Positions 47,440-56,583 are shown, counted from the first letter of the stretch. The stretch: DNA of 64,000 nucleotides from Salmonella enterica subsp. houtenae serovar Houten (GCA_900478215.1 LS483478.1:1426001-1490000), one strand, 5' to 3'. Translations and numbers: made by a program. The notes: generated from the letters alone by a model not told the origin.

Positions 47440-49418
47440 GATGCGCGTTCCGTGATATCTACGCTGCGCAGGAAGAAGTCCAGCGTTTCTTCAACCGTAT
47501 CACGCATCGCAATAGACGGTTCCCAATCCAGACAACGTCTGGCATTGTCGATATTGGGTTTCCGGTGTGCGACATCCTGATACCCCTTGCCGTAATAACT
47601 ACGGCTTTCGACGATCTGGAAACCGGCAAACGGCGGAAAATGGCCGCGCAGCGGATGCTTATCAAAACTGTTGAGCAACAACGTCGCCAGTTCCTCAATA
47701 CTGGCTTCGTTGTCAGGATTGCCGATATTAATGATTTTTCCATCGCAACGATCGCCATCATTCACAATAATGCGGAACAATGCTTCGATCCCGTCACGAA
47801 TATCGGTAAAACAGCGCTTCTGCTGACCGCCATCGATTAACTTAATAGGCGACCCTTCTACCAGATCCAGAATCAACTGAGTTATCGCGCGTGAACTACC
47901 GATACGCGCCGCGTTCAGGCTATCCAGCCGCGGCCCCATCCAGTTAAAGGGGCGGAAAAGCGTGAAGCGCAATCCCTCTTTTTCGCCATAAGCCCAAATC
48001 ACCCGGTCGAGAAGCTGTTTGGAAACGGAGTAAATCCAGCGCGGCTTATTCACCGGCCCGACGATCAGATTCGATTTGTCTTCGTCAAAAGAGGCGTCCG
48101 TACACATGCCGTACACTTCAGAGGTAGACGGGAAAACCACCCGTTTACGGTATTTCACGCAGTAACGGATAATCCGCAGGTTCTCTTCAAAATCAAGTTC
48201 AAAGACGCGCAGCGGGTTGCGAGTGTATTCAATCGGGGTGGCAATCGCCACCAGCGGCAGAATTACATCGCATTTTTTGACATGATATTCGATCCATTCC
48301 GAATGGATGCTGATATCACCCTCCACGAAATGAAAGCGTGGGTGGAGCAGGAACCGGCTAATGGCGTTGTTGCCGATATCCATACCGTAGACATCATAAT
48401 TCTCTTCATTCAGTAACCGTTCGGTCAAATGATTGCCGATAAAACCGTTGACGCCGAGGATGAGAACGCGAATGCGACGTTTACCGCTGGCCGCTGATGG
48501 ACGGTTCAAACGCGCGCCTGCCACCAGACCAAGCGTCTGTGCAAGCTGCGAGCCCTGCACGGTAATGCCGTCTCCGACCTGGCCGGTAATAATCTCCAGC
48601 GCGCCATCGGCGCAGGCCACCCGCAGCGGAGAGACCGAAATCACCGAGCCGGGAAGCGCGCCCTGCGCATCCGGACAAATTCGGGAAGACCAGATAGTGA
48701 ATTTTTGCGAGCCGTTATAGCTGAACGCGCCGGGCCAGGGGGCGGCTACCGCCCGCACCAGGTTATGCACTGTGGCGACCGGTTTGTGCCAGTCGATTAG
48801 GCCATCTTCCGGCCTGCGGCGACCATAATACGTAGCGTCAGACTCACGCTGGGGAACAGAGGGTATATCCCCGCATTTCATGGTGGGCAGGATGCTATTA
48901 AGCAACTGGCGCGCGGCCTGACATAGCTTATGATGCAGGGTAAGCGCAACGTCGTCCTGCGCAATCGCGACGCGTTGACTGGCGACAATCTCTCCGGCGT
49001 CAGCACGTTTGACCATACGATGCAGCGTTACGCCCGTTTCGCTTTCGCCGTTAACCAGAACCCAGTTTAGCGGCGCGCGGCCACGATAGGCAGGCAATAG
49101 AGAACCGTGCAGATTGAACGCGCCAGCCGGGGCGAGGTGCAGAATTTCTTCGCTTAACAGGTTGCGGTAATAGAATGAAAAAATAATATCTGGCGCAAGT
49201 TCAGCGATGCGGTCGACCCAGACAGGATGATTTACGTTATCCGGCGCATAAACGGGAATCCCTAATCCTGCCGCCAGTCGGGAGACGGAGCCAAAAAAGG
49301 TGTTTTCCGCAGGATTGTCGGCATGAGTGAAAATCGCGGCAATCTCATATCCGGCATCCAGTACGGCCTGCACGCCCTGACATCCCATATCGTGATAGGC
49401 AAAAATAACGGCTTTCAT
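47436..49418 (-). CDS. arnA: Bifunctional UDP-Ara4N formyltransferase / UDP-GlcA oxidative decarboxylase ArnA
   Basis: Two-domain cytoplasmic enzyme (PmrI), 660 residues. Residues about 1-300 form the formyltransferase (FNLHGSLLPAYRGRAPLNW with the catalytic histidine, then MVKRADAGEIV); residues about 314-660 form the NAD+-dependent decarboxylase, with GVNGFIGNHL at the NAD site, STSEVYG and YSVSKQLLDR as catalytic motifs. It both makes UDP-4-ketopentose and formylates UDP-Ara4N made by ArnB. Confidence 0.98.
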   Translation of the reverse strand: MKAVIFAYHDMGCQGVQAVLDAGYEIAAIFTHADNPAENTFFGSVSRLAAGLGIPVYAPDNVNHPVWVDRIAELAPDIIFSFYYRNLLSEEILHLAPAGAFNLHGSLLPAYRGRAPLNWVLVNGESETGVTLHRMVKRADAGEIVASQRVAIAQDDVALTLHHKLCQAARQLLNSILPTMKCGDIPSVPQRESDATYYGRRRPEDGLIDWHKPVATVHNLVRAVAAPWPGAFSYNGSQKFTIWSSRICPDAQGALPGSVISVSPLRVACADGALEIITGQVGDGITVQGSQLAQTLGLVAGARLNRPSAASGKRRIRVLILGVNGFIGNHLTERLLNEENYDVYGMDIGNNAISRFLLHPRFHFVEGDISIHSEWIEYHVKKCDVILPLVAIATPIEYTRNPLRVFELDFEENLRIIRYCVKYRKRVVFPSTSEVYGMCTDASFDEDKSNLIVGPVNKPRWIYSVSKQLLDRVIWAYGEKEGLRFTLFRPFNWMGPRLDSLNAARIGSSRAITQLILDLVEGSPIKLIDGGQQKRCFTDIRDGIEALFRIIVNDGDRCDGKIINIGNPDNEASIEELATLLLNSFDKHPLRGHFPPFAGFQIVESRSYYGKGYQDVAHRKPNIDNARRCLDWEPSIAMRDTVEETLDFFLRSVDITERAS

Positions 49419-50398
49419 TGGTGACTTTCCTCAGTATACGGCGTGCTTTCCGGGTAGATAACTTGTTGAACAAAATAGCGGGGGCGGGCGCGGACATCGT
49501 TATAAATGCGACCGATGTATTCGCCCAGCAGTCCCATACCGATGAATTGCGCGCCAATGAAGGTAAACAGGACGGCAAAGAGCATAAAGACGCCTTCCGC
49601 CGCCCACTGCGGCCCCAGCGCCAGGCGAAGTACAATGAGCAATACCGACAGGCTAAACCCGCCGATGGCGATAACGCTGCCCAGCAGGCTTAACAGGCGC
49701 AGCGGCGTCGTCGTCAGGCAGGTCACCAGGTCATACATCAGGTTAATAAGGCGCATAACACTGTATTTAGAGTCGCCAAATTCACGTTCAGCGTGATGCA
49801 CCGGGATCTCGGTAGCCCGACGAGCGAAAATGTTGGCCAGAATAGGGATAAAGGTGCTGCGCTCATGGCAGCACAACATGGTATCGATAATAGGGCGGCG
49901 ATAGGCGCGTAACATGCAGCCGTAGTCGCCCATTGCTTTGCCCGTCGTGCGCTGGATCAGCAGATTAATGATTTTTGATGCCGATTTGCGAAACAGGCTG
50001 TCCTGTCGGTTTTGTCGCACTGTGCCCACCACATCGAACCCTTCATCGGCTTTCGCCACCAGGCGCGGGATCTCTTCCGGCGGATTTTGCAGATCGGCAT
50101 CCAGCGTAATGATAAGATCGCCGCTCACATGGCTAAACCCCGCCATAATCGCAGCATGTTGGCCGTAGTTACGGTTGAGTAAAATAGAGATGATATGGCT
50201 GCCGGCCTCCTGGGACGCCTTCACCATCAGCTCCGCCGAGCTATCGCTACTACCATCATCTATCAATAAAATCTCCCACGCTTTGTCCAGACTCTCACAG
50301 GCGGCGGTGGTGCGTCTTATCAGTTCCGGCAGGCTTTCCTGTTCGTTATAGACAGGAATAACCACCGAGACTTTTTTTATCGGTGCGGCGTCAAACAT
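49415..50398 (-). CDS. arnC: Undecaprenyl-phosphate Ara4FN transferase ArnC
   Basis: GT2-family glycosyltransferase (PmrF), 327 residues, anchoring formylaminoarabinose to undecaprenyl phosphate. VVIPVYNEQESL and DDGSSDSS start the nucleotide site and LDADLQNPPEEI is the metal-binding region; two C-terminal helices (about 236-257 and 270-290) anchor it to the inner membrane. Overlaps arnA by four bases. Confidence 0.97.
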   Translation of the reverse strand: MFDAAPIKKVSVVIPVYNEQESLPELIRRTTAACESLDKAWEILLIDDGSSDSSAELMVKASQEAGSHIISILLNRNYGQHAAIMAGFSHVSGDLIITLDADLQNPPEEIPRLVAKADEGFDVVGTVRQNRQDSLFRKSASKIINLLIQRTTGKAMGDYGCMLRAYRRPIIDTMLCCHERSTFIPILANIFARRATEIPVHHAEREFGDSKYSVMRLINLMYDLVTCLTTTPLRLLSLLGSVIAIGGFSLSVLLIVLRLALGPQWAAEGVFMLFAVLFTFIGAQFIGMGLLGEYIGRIYNDVRARPRYFVQQVIYPESTPYTEESHQ

Positions 50399-50400
50399 GC

Positions 50401-51540
50401 TTATTGTCCTGCTATCTGATGAAGGGCGGTAATGACCCGAGCAACGTCACTCTCGGTCATGTCAGGGAAGAGCGGCAGTGAGCAGATCCGCTCGCTGTTC
50501 CACTCGGTGTCAGGCAGCGTGAGCGTTGGGAAACGTTCGCGATAATATTTTTGCGTATGCGCGGCGCGGAAGTGCAGCCCTGTGCCGATGCCTTTCGTTT
50601 TCAGCGATGCCATCAGAGCATCCCGGGTAATGCCGCAGCGGGCTTCATCAACCCGGATAATGAATAAATGCCAGGCGTGGATATGTTCCCACGACGGAAG
50701 GCTCAGAGGCTGAAAAGGCAGATCCGCCATTGCCTGGTGGTACTGCGCTGCGATGGCGGCGCGACGAGCGTTAAGCGCATCCAGTTTCTGTAACTGAGCA
50801 AGCGCGATAGCGGCGTTGAGGTCGGGCAGATTATATTTGTAGCCCGGCGTCAGGACTTCCGCCTGCGGCGCGCGTCCTCCGCTCTGTCGATCCCAGGCAT
50901 CAACGCCAAGCCCATGAAACTTGAGGCTGCGTAGTTTATCCGCAAATTGCGGGTTATCCGTGACGACGATACCGCCTTCAGCGCAGGTCACGTTTTTAAT
51001 GGCGTGGAAGGAGAAAATCGCGCTGCCCCGGGCGCCAATGTGGCGACCTTTGTATCTGGTTCCTGTCGCGTGCGCCGCGTCTTCAATCACCGGAATGCCA
51101 TAACGCTCGCCAAGCGCGTAAATAGCGTCCAGATCGGCAGGCGCGCCAGCGTAGTGGACGGGGATAATTGCTTTGGTTTGTGGCGTAATCGCGGCTTCGA
51201 TATGTTCAGGCGTGACCATCAGCGTATCGCGATCGACATCGACCATGACGGGGTTCGCGCCGAGTAAAACGATCATATTTAGCGTAGAAACCCACGTCAT
51301 TGACGGTGTAATGACCTCGTCGCCTTCGCCAATGCCCAGCGCCATCAGCGCGATGTGCATACCGGCGGTGGCTGAACTGACGGCAACGGCATATTGATTG
51401 CCTGTTAGCCGACAAAACTCCGCTTCCAGTTCCTGATTTTTCGGACCGGTTGTTATCCAACCTGAGTCCAGTACGGTCTTAACGGCAGCGAGCTCTTCCG
51501 CGCCCATCGCCGGGCGAGAGAACGGCAAAAAGTCCGACAT
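50401..51540 (-). CDS. arnB: UDP-Ara4O aminotransferase ArnB
   Basis: PLP-dependent sugar aminotransferase (PmrH), 379 residues, converting UDP-4-ketopentose to UDP-Ara4N with glutamate. The PLP lysine is in FSFHAIKNVTCAEGG. Two ATGs adjoin at 51538-51543; AAGG ends seven bases before the second and only four before the first, so 51540 is used, which also gives the usual MSDFLPFSRP start. The frame is open upstream to 51621 without a ribosome site. First gene of arnBCADTEF. Confidence 0.96.
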   Translation of the reverse strand: MSDFLPFSRPAMGAEELAAVKTVLDSGWITTGPKNQELEAEFCRLTGNQYAVAVSSATAGMHIALMALGIGEGDEVITPSMTWVSTLNMIVLLGANPVMVDVDRDTLMVTPEHIEAAITPQTKAIIPVHYAGAPADLDAIYALGERYGIPVIEDAAHATGTRYKGRHIGARGSAIFSFHAIKNVTCAEGGIVVTDNPQFADKLRSLKFHGLGVDAWDRQSGGRAPQAEVLTPGYKYNLPDLNAAIALAQLQKLDALNARRAAIAAQYHQAMADLPFQPLSLPSWEHIHAWHLFIIRVDEARCGITRDALMASLKTKGIGTGLHFRAAHTQKYYRERFPTLTLPDTEWNSERICSLPLFPDMTESDVARVITALHQIAGQ

Positions 51541-51838
51541 CATTTTTCCTTCAGCCAATGCAAGCCGCTTTTCAAATATTCGGAGAATAGAAAAGGACTT
51601 ATTTTTAACGAATTTAGCCAAACCTTACTGGAGGAAGATTAAATTAATATTAAGAAATTAAGGTGAGGTAAAAATATAAATTTTAATGGAATTATGCTTT
51701 GCTTTCGCCGAAAGTTTAAGGCATTTTATACACCGCTCAAAAGCTGTTTTTCTGTTTCTGGTCTGGTCTTCCGTCGTGGAATTTCATTTTAATCGTATTG
51801 CTATTTAGTTAGCTGCACTGTCTGCCTGAGAGGTTAAT
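51541..51838. promoter_or_regulatory. arnB / ais divergent regulatory region
   Basis: 298 bp between the divergent arnB and ais starts. Apart from the PmrA box listed separately, a weak second PmrA-like repeat on the plus strand, TTTAAG-GCATT-TTATAC at 51715-51731, could serve ais. The centre is AT-rich. Confidence 0.5.
51638..51654 (-). promoter_or_regulatory. PmrA box of the arn operon
   Basis: Read on the minus strand, CTTAAT-ATTAA-TTTAAT fits the PmrA direct repeat YTTAAK-N5-YTTAAK closely. A third CTTAAT half lies just upstream at 51657-51662. It sits 98 bp before the arnB start, the right place for the known PmrA-activated promoter. Confidence 0.8.
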
Positions 51839-52444
51839 GTGCTGGCATTTACCCTACGTTTTATTAAAAAAAAACGCTATTTCGCGATGCTGGCGGGGGC
51901 GTTGGTTATTATCGCCGGGTTGACCTCACAACATGCCTGGAGTGGTAACGGTCTACCGCAGATTAACGGTAAAACGCTGGCGGCGCTGGCGAAGCGGCAT
52001 CCGGTAGTGGTGTTATTCCGCCATGCCGAGCGGTGCGATCGCTCCGATAACACCTGCCTGTCAGACAGCACGGGGATTACGGTCAACGGCGCGCAAGATG
52101 CCAGAGCGCTGGGTAAAGCCTTTAGTGCTGATATACAAAATTATAACCTTTATTCCAGTAATACGGTGCGTACCATCCAGTCAGCAACCTGGTTTTCCGC
52201 GGGCAGACCGCTTACAGTGGATAAAAAAATGATGGATTGCGGCAGCGGTATTTATGCTTCAATCAATACGTTACTGAAAAAGTCGCAGAATAAAAATATA
52301 GTTATTTTCACACATAATCATTGTTTGACGTATATTGCAGAAAATAAGCGCGGCGTCAAGTTTGAACCAGACTATCTTAATGCGCTCGTTATGCATGCGG
52401 AAAACGGAAAACTCGTTTTAGATGGTGAATTTGTTCCCGGCTAG
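51839..52444 (+). CDS. ais: Lipopolysaccharide heptose phosphatase-like protein Ais (PmrG)
   Basis: Histidine-phosphatase-family envelope protein, 201 residues, which removes phosphate from core heptose II in Salmonella (PmrG). The phosphohistidine motif is LFRHAERCDR and the second histidine lies in IFTHNHCLTY. An uncleaved anchor or signal segment spans about residues 14-34 (FAMLAGALVIIAGLTSQ). Start is GTG 51839 with GAGG at about 51829-51832. Divergent from arnB, PmrA-regulated in Salmonella. Confidence 0.94.
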   Translation: MLAFTLRFIKKKRYFAMLAGALVIIAGLTSQHAWSGNGLPQINGKTLAALAKRHPVVVLFRHAERCDRSDNTCLSDSTGITVNGAQDARALGKAFSADIQNYNLYSSNTVRTIQSATWFSAGRPLTVDKKMMDCGSGIYASINTLLKKSQNKNIVIFTHNHCLTYIAENKRGVKFEPDYLNALVMHAENGKLVLDGEFVPG

Positions 52445-52465
52445 CCGGCATGTTAAAAGCGTAAA

Positions 52466-52485
52466 GACAGCCTGAAGCGGCTGTC
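52466..52485. terminator. Hairpin between convergent ais and nudI
   Basis: GACAGCC-TGAAGC-GGCTGTC forms a 7-bp stem. On the minus strand TTTACGCTTTT follows, so it may terminate nudI; on the plus strand no T-run follows. Confidence 0.55.
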
Positions 52486-52489
52486 GTCA

Positions 52490-52915
52490 TTATAATAACC
52501 CTTTCAATGCTAACGTGTGGCGTGTCGCTACATTCAAGTCATACAGAGCCAGTTCTTCTGGCTTAACCCAGGCGTAGTCCTGAAATTCGTCGTTAATACA
52601 TATATCGCGATTAGCGGAAACACAGTCGAAGATGAGATAAATCATATAAATCTCTTCTTGTCTGCCATCAGCATACGTTTTAACACGGATATCGTCGCGG
52701 AAGGTCCACGGTGTAATATCGCTCAGAATCAGTTGCTCGCCGAGTTCCTCCCGAATCTCCCGACGCAGCGCCTCTTCAATACGTTCGCCTGGCTCGACCC
52801 CGCCGCCCGACAGCGCCCACTGACCGGGAAAGACGCCGCGGTTGTCGGCCATTTTGCACAGCAGGTAACAGCCATCATTTTGAATTAATGGGCAAACTAT
52901 AGTTCGTTGACGCAT
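52490..52915 (-). CDS. nudI: Nudix nucleoside triphosphatase NudI
   Basis: Nudix hydrolase of 141 residues; E. coli NudI prefers pyrimidine deoxynucleoside triphosphates. The Nudix box is complete: GGVEPGERIEEALRREIREE followed by LGEQL. ATG at 52913-52915, with GGAAG upstream on the reverse strand. Confidence 0.96.
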   Translation of the reverse strand: MRQRTIVCPLIQNDGCYLLCKMADNRGVFPGQWALSGGGVEPGERIEEALRREIREELGEQLILSDITPWTFRDDIRVKTYADGRQEEIYMIYLIFDCVSANRDICINDEFQDYAWVKPEELALYDLNVATRHTLALKGLL

Positions 52916-53193
52916 AAGTCGCTTCCTTAAACAAGTAAGTCATCAGCTTAACAAATCGTTCTGCGAAATTCTTTGCGGAAAATGGAAGCGATAACGCAGA
53001 CTGCGTTTTTTGTTAATCTTGTTGAGGCAGGCGTCGCCATGTGATGGCGCAATGATGCGTCATGGCGAAAGTAGTATTTCGTTACAATATGTTTTTGGAA
53101 TGGTTTTTTAGTGCATTGATTCCTCAGCGTCTGGCAGTACAATTCTGCCGTTTTGGGGCGTTTTTCTTTATGTGCTTGCTGGAAAGGGTAAAA

Positions 53194-53736
53194 ATGAAAA
53201 AAAGCATATTGTTAGGTTTTGCCGGAATGCTGTTTGTTTCTGCATCGGCGCAGGCCATAAGTATTGGCGGCCAGGCGGGCAAAGATTACACCAACATTGG
53301 CGTGGGTTTCGGTACGGAATCGACGGGACTGGCGCTAAGCGGCAACTGGATGCACAACGATGATGACGGCGACGTCGCGGGGGTTGGCCTGGGGCTGAAC
53401 ATTCCGGTTGGACCGCTGCTGGCGACGGTCGGCGGTAAAGGAATTTATACCAATCCGAAAGACAGCGATGAAGGCTATGCGGCGGCTGTCGGCGGTGGGT
53501 TACAATGGAAAATCGGCGACAGCTTCCGTCTGTTCGGCGAGTATTATTATTCACCGGATTCGCTGTCCAGCGGTATCGACAGTTATGAAGAAGCGAACGC
53601 AGGCGCGCGTTTCACCCTTATGCGTCCGCTGAGTATTGAAGCCGGTTATCGTTACCTGAACCTGGCGGGTAAAGATGGCAACCGTGATAACGCGATTGCT
53701 GACGGCCCTTACATTGGCGTAAACGCCAGCTTCTGA
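53194..53736 (+). CDS. yfaZ: YfaZ-family outer-membrane-type protein
   Basis: Exported protein of 180 residues of unknown function. MKKSILLGFAGMLFVSASA then QA is a clear signal peptide (cleavage near residue 21); the rest alternates in short beta strands with glycine turns, and ends VGVNASF-like with a final phenylalanine (YIGVNASF), typical of outer-membrane barrels. ATG 53194 has GGAAAGGG just upstream; in-frame codons back to 53062 would bury the signal peptide. Monocistronic. Confidence 0.93.
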   Translation: MKKSILLGFAGMLFVSASAQAISIGGQAGKDYTNIGVGFGTESTGLALSGNWMHNDDDGDVAGVGLGLNIPVGPLLATVGGKGIYTNPKDSDEGYAAAVGGGLQWKIGDSFRLFGEYYYSPDSLSSGIDSYEEANAGARFTLMRPLSIEAGYRYLNLAGKDGNRDNAIADGPYIGVNASF

Positions 53737-53850
53737 TGCTAACGGCGCGGCAATCGTCGCGCCATATTCCCTCTTCTCCCGTCATTCTTCTTTCCACGTC
53801 ATATCCGGCTTTGCGTTATAGTGTTTTCATCATAAGAGCAGGAGAACACG

Positions 53851-55047
53851 ATGCTAAATGTGGAAATGCTATCCACCGGGGATGAGGTGTTGCACGGACA
53901 AATCGTTGACACCAATGCCGCCTGGCTGGCTGATTTTTTCTTTCATCAGGGCGTTCCGTTATCGCGGCGAAATACGGTGGGCGATAATCTGGACAGTCTG
54001 GTCGCTATCTTGCGTGAACGCAGCCGCCATGCTGATGTTTTGATTGTGAATGGCGGGTTAGGGCCGACCAGCGATGATTTAAGCGCGCTCGCCGCGGCAA
54101 CGGCAAAAGGCGAAGGATTAGTACTGCACGAAGCGTGGCTGGCCGAAATGGAACGCTACTTTCAGCAGCGCGGTCGCGTGATGGCGCCGAGCAACCGTAA
54201 ACAAGCGGAGCTGCCTGCCAGTGCGGCGTTTATTAATAATCCGGTCGGCACCGCCTGTGGATTTGCGCTACAGCTCAACCGCTGCCTGATGTTTTTCACC
54301 CCCGGCGTACCGTCGGAATTTAAGGTGATGGTGGAGCAGGAAATCTTACCGCGGTTACGCGCGCGTTTTTCGCTGCCGGAGCCGCCGCTTTGCCTGCGGT
54401 TAACGACCTTTGGTCGCTCAGAAAGCGATCTGGCGCAGAGTCTCGATTCGCTGTCGTTGCCGCCCGGCGTGACGATGGGGTATCGCTCATCAATGCCGAT
54501 CATTGAACTGAAGTTGACCGGCCCGGCTACGCAGCGGGAGGCGATGCTGGCGTTATGGCCAGAGGTCAAACGGGTTGCCGGGCAGAATCTGATTTTTGAA
54601 GGTACGGAAAACCTGCCGGCGCAAATAGCCCGTCGCCTGCAGGAAAGGCAACTTAGCCTGACGTTGAGCGAGCAATATACCAGCGGCTTACTGGCGCTAC
54701 AGCTTTCCCGCGCCGGGGCGCCTGTTCTTGCCAGCGAAGTTGTTCCCTCTCAGGAAGAGACGCTGGCGCAAACGGCGCACTGGACGACAGAACGGCGCAG
54801 CAACCATTATGCCGGTCTGGCGCTGGCCGTGTCGGGGCTGGAAAACGAACATCTTAATTTCGCGCTGGCGACGCCGGATGGCACCTGTGCCTTACGCGTG
54901 CGTTTTAGCGCCAACCGTTACAGTCTGGCAATACGTCAGGAAGTTTGTGCGATGATGGCGCTAAATATGCTGCGCCGCTGGCTTAATGGCGAGGACATGA
55001 CCAGCGAACATGGCTGGATAAACGTGGTAGAATCATTGACGGTATAG
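53851..55047 (+). CDS. yfaY: CinA-like protein YfaY
   Basis: Cytoplasmic CinA-family protein, 398 residues. Residues 1-170 form a MoaB/MogA-like (MoCF) domain (STGDEVLHGQIVDTNAAW; VNGGLGPTSDDLSALA), and residues about 255-398 the CinA C-terminal, NMN-deamidase-like domain. The deamidase signature SCTGG is degenerate here: SEQYTSGLLA at 273-282, so deamidase activity is unlikely, as reported for E. coli YfaY. AGGAG at about 53839-53844 precedes ATG. Confidence 0.93.
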   Translation: MLNVEMLSTGDEVLHGQIVDTNAAWLADFFFHQGVPLSRRNTVGDNLDSLVAILRERSRHADVLIVNGGLGPTSDDLSALAAATAKGEGLVLHEAWLAEMERYFQQRGRVMAPSNRKQAELPASAAFINNPVGTACGFALQLNRCLMFFTPGVPSEFKVMVEQEILPRLRARFSLPEPPLCLRLTTFGRSESDLAQSLDSLSLPPGVTMGYRSSMPIIELKLTGPATQREAMLALWPEVKRVAGQNLIFEGTENLPAQIARRLQERQLSLTLSEQYTSGLLALQLSRAGAPVLASEVVPSQEETLAQTAHWTTERRSNHYAGLALAVSGLENEHLNFALATPDGTCALRVRFSANRYSLAIRQEVCAMMALNMLRRWLNGEDMTSEHGWINVVESLTV

Positions 55048-55137
55048 AATGTTCAGTGGGAGGGCCCGGCCTTCCCATTATCAAGTGGATTATATTATTT
55101 ATAAGTTCTTTGCAGAGAATAATTTTAGGATAAGTGC

Positions 55138-56166
55138 TCACGATGATGTGAGACTGTACTCATATATTTGTCGACGGATATGGATATTAAATAATACCTG
55201 CTCCTCAACCGGAAGCGTTAAGAAATTTTCGCAATATGCTTGCAGCGCAGTAACCGGATCGCTTGGGCCGGTGGTCGATAAGTGTTGCAAGGCATGGTAA
55301 CAAAATACACCACAGCCGTTGGGTACATTATTCTGTAAATCCTTTTCAATAAAGGCAACATCGTCTTCTTCTAATACACCTGCAATTTTCGCTGCCTCCA
55401 TGAATGCTTGTTTAGTATTTTGCTCCAAAGCATGATGGCTGTTAAATATAAGGCATTTTATTTTTTCTGCAACTTTATAAAAAAAACATAGAAGCCAGTG
55501 GTCTTTTGTATGTATCAGGAAAGCTTCGTTGTCAGCTAATCCTGAGTGAGCAACCTTTGTAAGTAGTTGAGCGCTTAATACATTTTCTCCAGTGGTGGGA
55601 TGAATAATCCCAAAGGGGTAATTCATCGAGAGAGAGGACGATTCTTGCACCAGATTTTGCGTTGCTGTCGCCAGTTCATCCGACGACAACATACGCGCTT
55701 GACACCATAGGTTTTCAACGCCAACATGTTCTTGATCTGTCTGAGCATACTGATCGCCGATAACTTTATGCGCTATTTCTAATTTTTTAGAAAGGTCGGT
55801 TGTTGCGGAACCAGCCATATAAAGTAATCTGGACGCGGTATGTAGTTTTTCCCAGTCAGTATTATTTTTAGTTAGCGCATTATTGGCGAGCTGATATAAT
55901 ACCAGACAAGCCTGATTGATTTTTTTGTCTATACCAGATTGTCCCGGTTTTCTTCCGCTAAAGAGATCAAAAAGAGTTTTCTCGACTTTACTGCCCAACT
56001 CATCCTTGCGTAGCGCAAGATTGCATAACAGATCAATACAGTGCTGATTACCGTTTTCCACTTCGTTAATCAACAATGCAAGTACTTCATCGCTCACCTC
56101 TTCTGAATATACACTTTCAAATTGCGGTATGCTCAATCGGTAAAGTGAATTTACACTCATAGTCAT
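55138..56166 (-). CDS. sseL: SPI-2 type III effector, deubiquitinase SseL
   Basis: Secreted effector of the CE-clan cysteine protease (ElaD/SseL) family, 342 residues, that removes ubiquitin, preferring Lys63-linked chains, inside host cells. With ATG at 56164-56166 (MTMSVNSLYRLS) the catalytic histidine is His223 (TKDHWLLCFFY) and the cysteine Cys285 (VPNGCGVFCYH), the known SseL numbering. AGGA lies ten bases upstream; a frame start at 56205 lacks a site. AT-rich compared with neighbours, single gene, presumably SsrB-controlled. Many residues differ from Typhimurium SseL as I recall it, but both catalytic blocks are intact. Confidence 0.93.
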   Translation of the reverse strand: MTMSVNSLYRLSIPQFESVYSEEVSDEVLALLINEVENGNQHCIDLLCNLALRKDELGSKVEKTLFDLFSGRKPGQSGIDKKINQACLVLYQLANNALTKNNTDWEKLHTASRLLYMAGSATTDLSKKLEIAHKVIGDQYAQTDQEHVGVENLWCQARMLSSDELATATQNLVQESSSLSMNYPFGIIHPTTGENVLSAQLLTKVAHSGLADNEAFLIHTKDHWLLCFFYKVAEKIKCLIFNSHHALEQNTKQAFMEAAKIAGVLEEDDVAFIEKDLQNNVPNGCGVFCYHALQHLSTTGPSDPVTALQAYCENFLTLPVEEQVLFNIHIRRQIYEYSLTSS

Positions 56167-56205
56167 TTTATCTGCTTCCTGGTGTGCGAAACTGATAAAC
56201 ATCAT

Positions 56206-56520
56206 GTAATATAATAATTTATATATTATGTTTGTGAAGAATCAGATTAAATCAGGCATAGACCTTATTTTTTTATTATTAAGATAACATTGAATTATCA
56301 TTGGGGATATTCAGCAGCCCCCCTGAAGGGAGACCGCGGGTAACGCGCCAGCCGATAATATAAGAGATATTGCTGTATACACAGCATATTTGCTACCTGT
56401 CATGCCACCGAGGGCAGTAGTCATGGTTGACCCAATATACTCAAAGAGACGTGTCGCGTTTATGCGGCTCCGGTTTTCAGAGCAATGGCGCCGGAGGAGC
56501 CCCGGCGCTTTTTATTGTCT
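56206..56520. other. sseL upstream / IS200 left-flank region
   Basis: 315 bp without a gene. The part nearest sseL (to about 56290) is very AT-rich and should hold its SsrB-dependent promoter. The part from about 56300 is GC-richer and contains a small hairpin GCTG-TATACA-CAGC at 56372-56385 and ends in the intrinsic terminator at 56488-56513. The layout would suit a small plus-strand transcript, but I recognise none. Confidence 0.45.
56488..56513 (+). terminator. Strong plus-strand intrinsic terminator left of IS200
   Basis: GCGCCGG-AGGAGCC-CCGGCGC forms a 7-bp GC stem followed by TTTTT. No annotated plus-strand gene precedes it in the gap; the nearest is yfaY, with the sseL region between. 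Confidence 0.8.
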
Positions 56521-56583
56521 ATGGAAAACCCCCAGCTAGGCTGGGGGTTCCGTAAAGCTTTCAGCTTTGAGTCGGTTATCAAA

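Noticed and set aside
55057..55077. TGGGAGGGCC/GGCCTTCCCA inverted repeat as a terminator after yfaY
   Set aside because: The loop would be one base and there is no T-run; it may still be a weak structure.
55049..55300. A short plus-strand frame overlapping the 3' end of sseL
   Set aside because: Mostly antisense to sseL, with no ribosome site and no known family.
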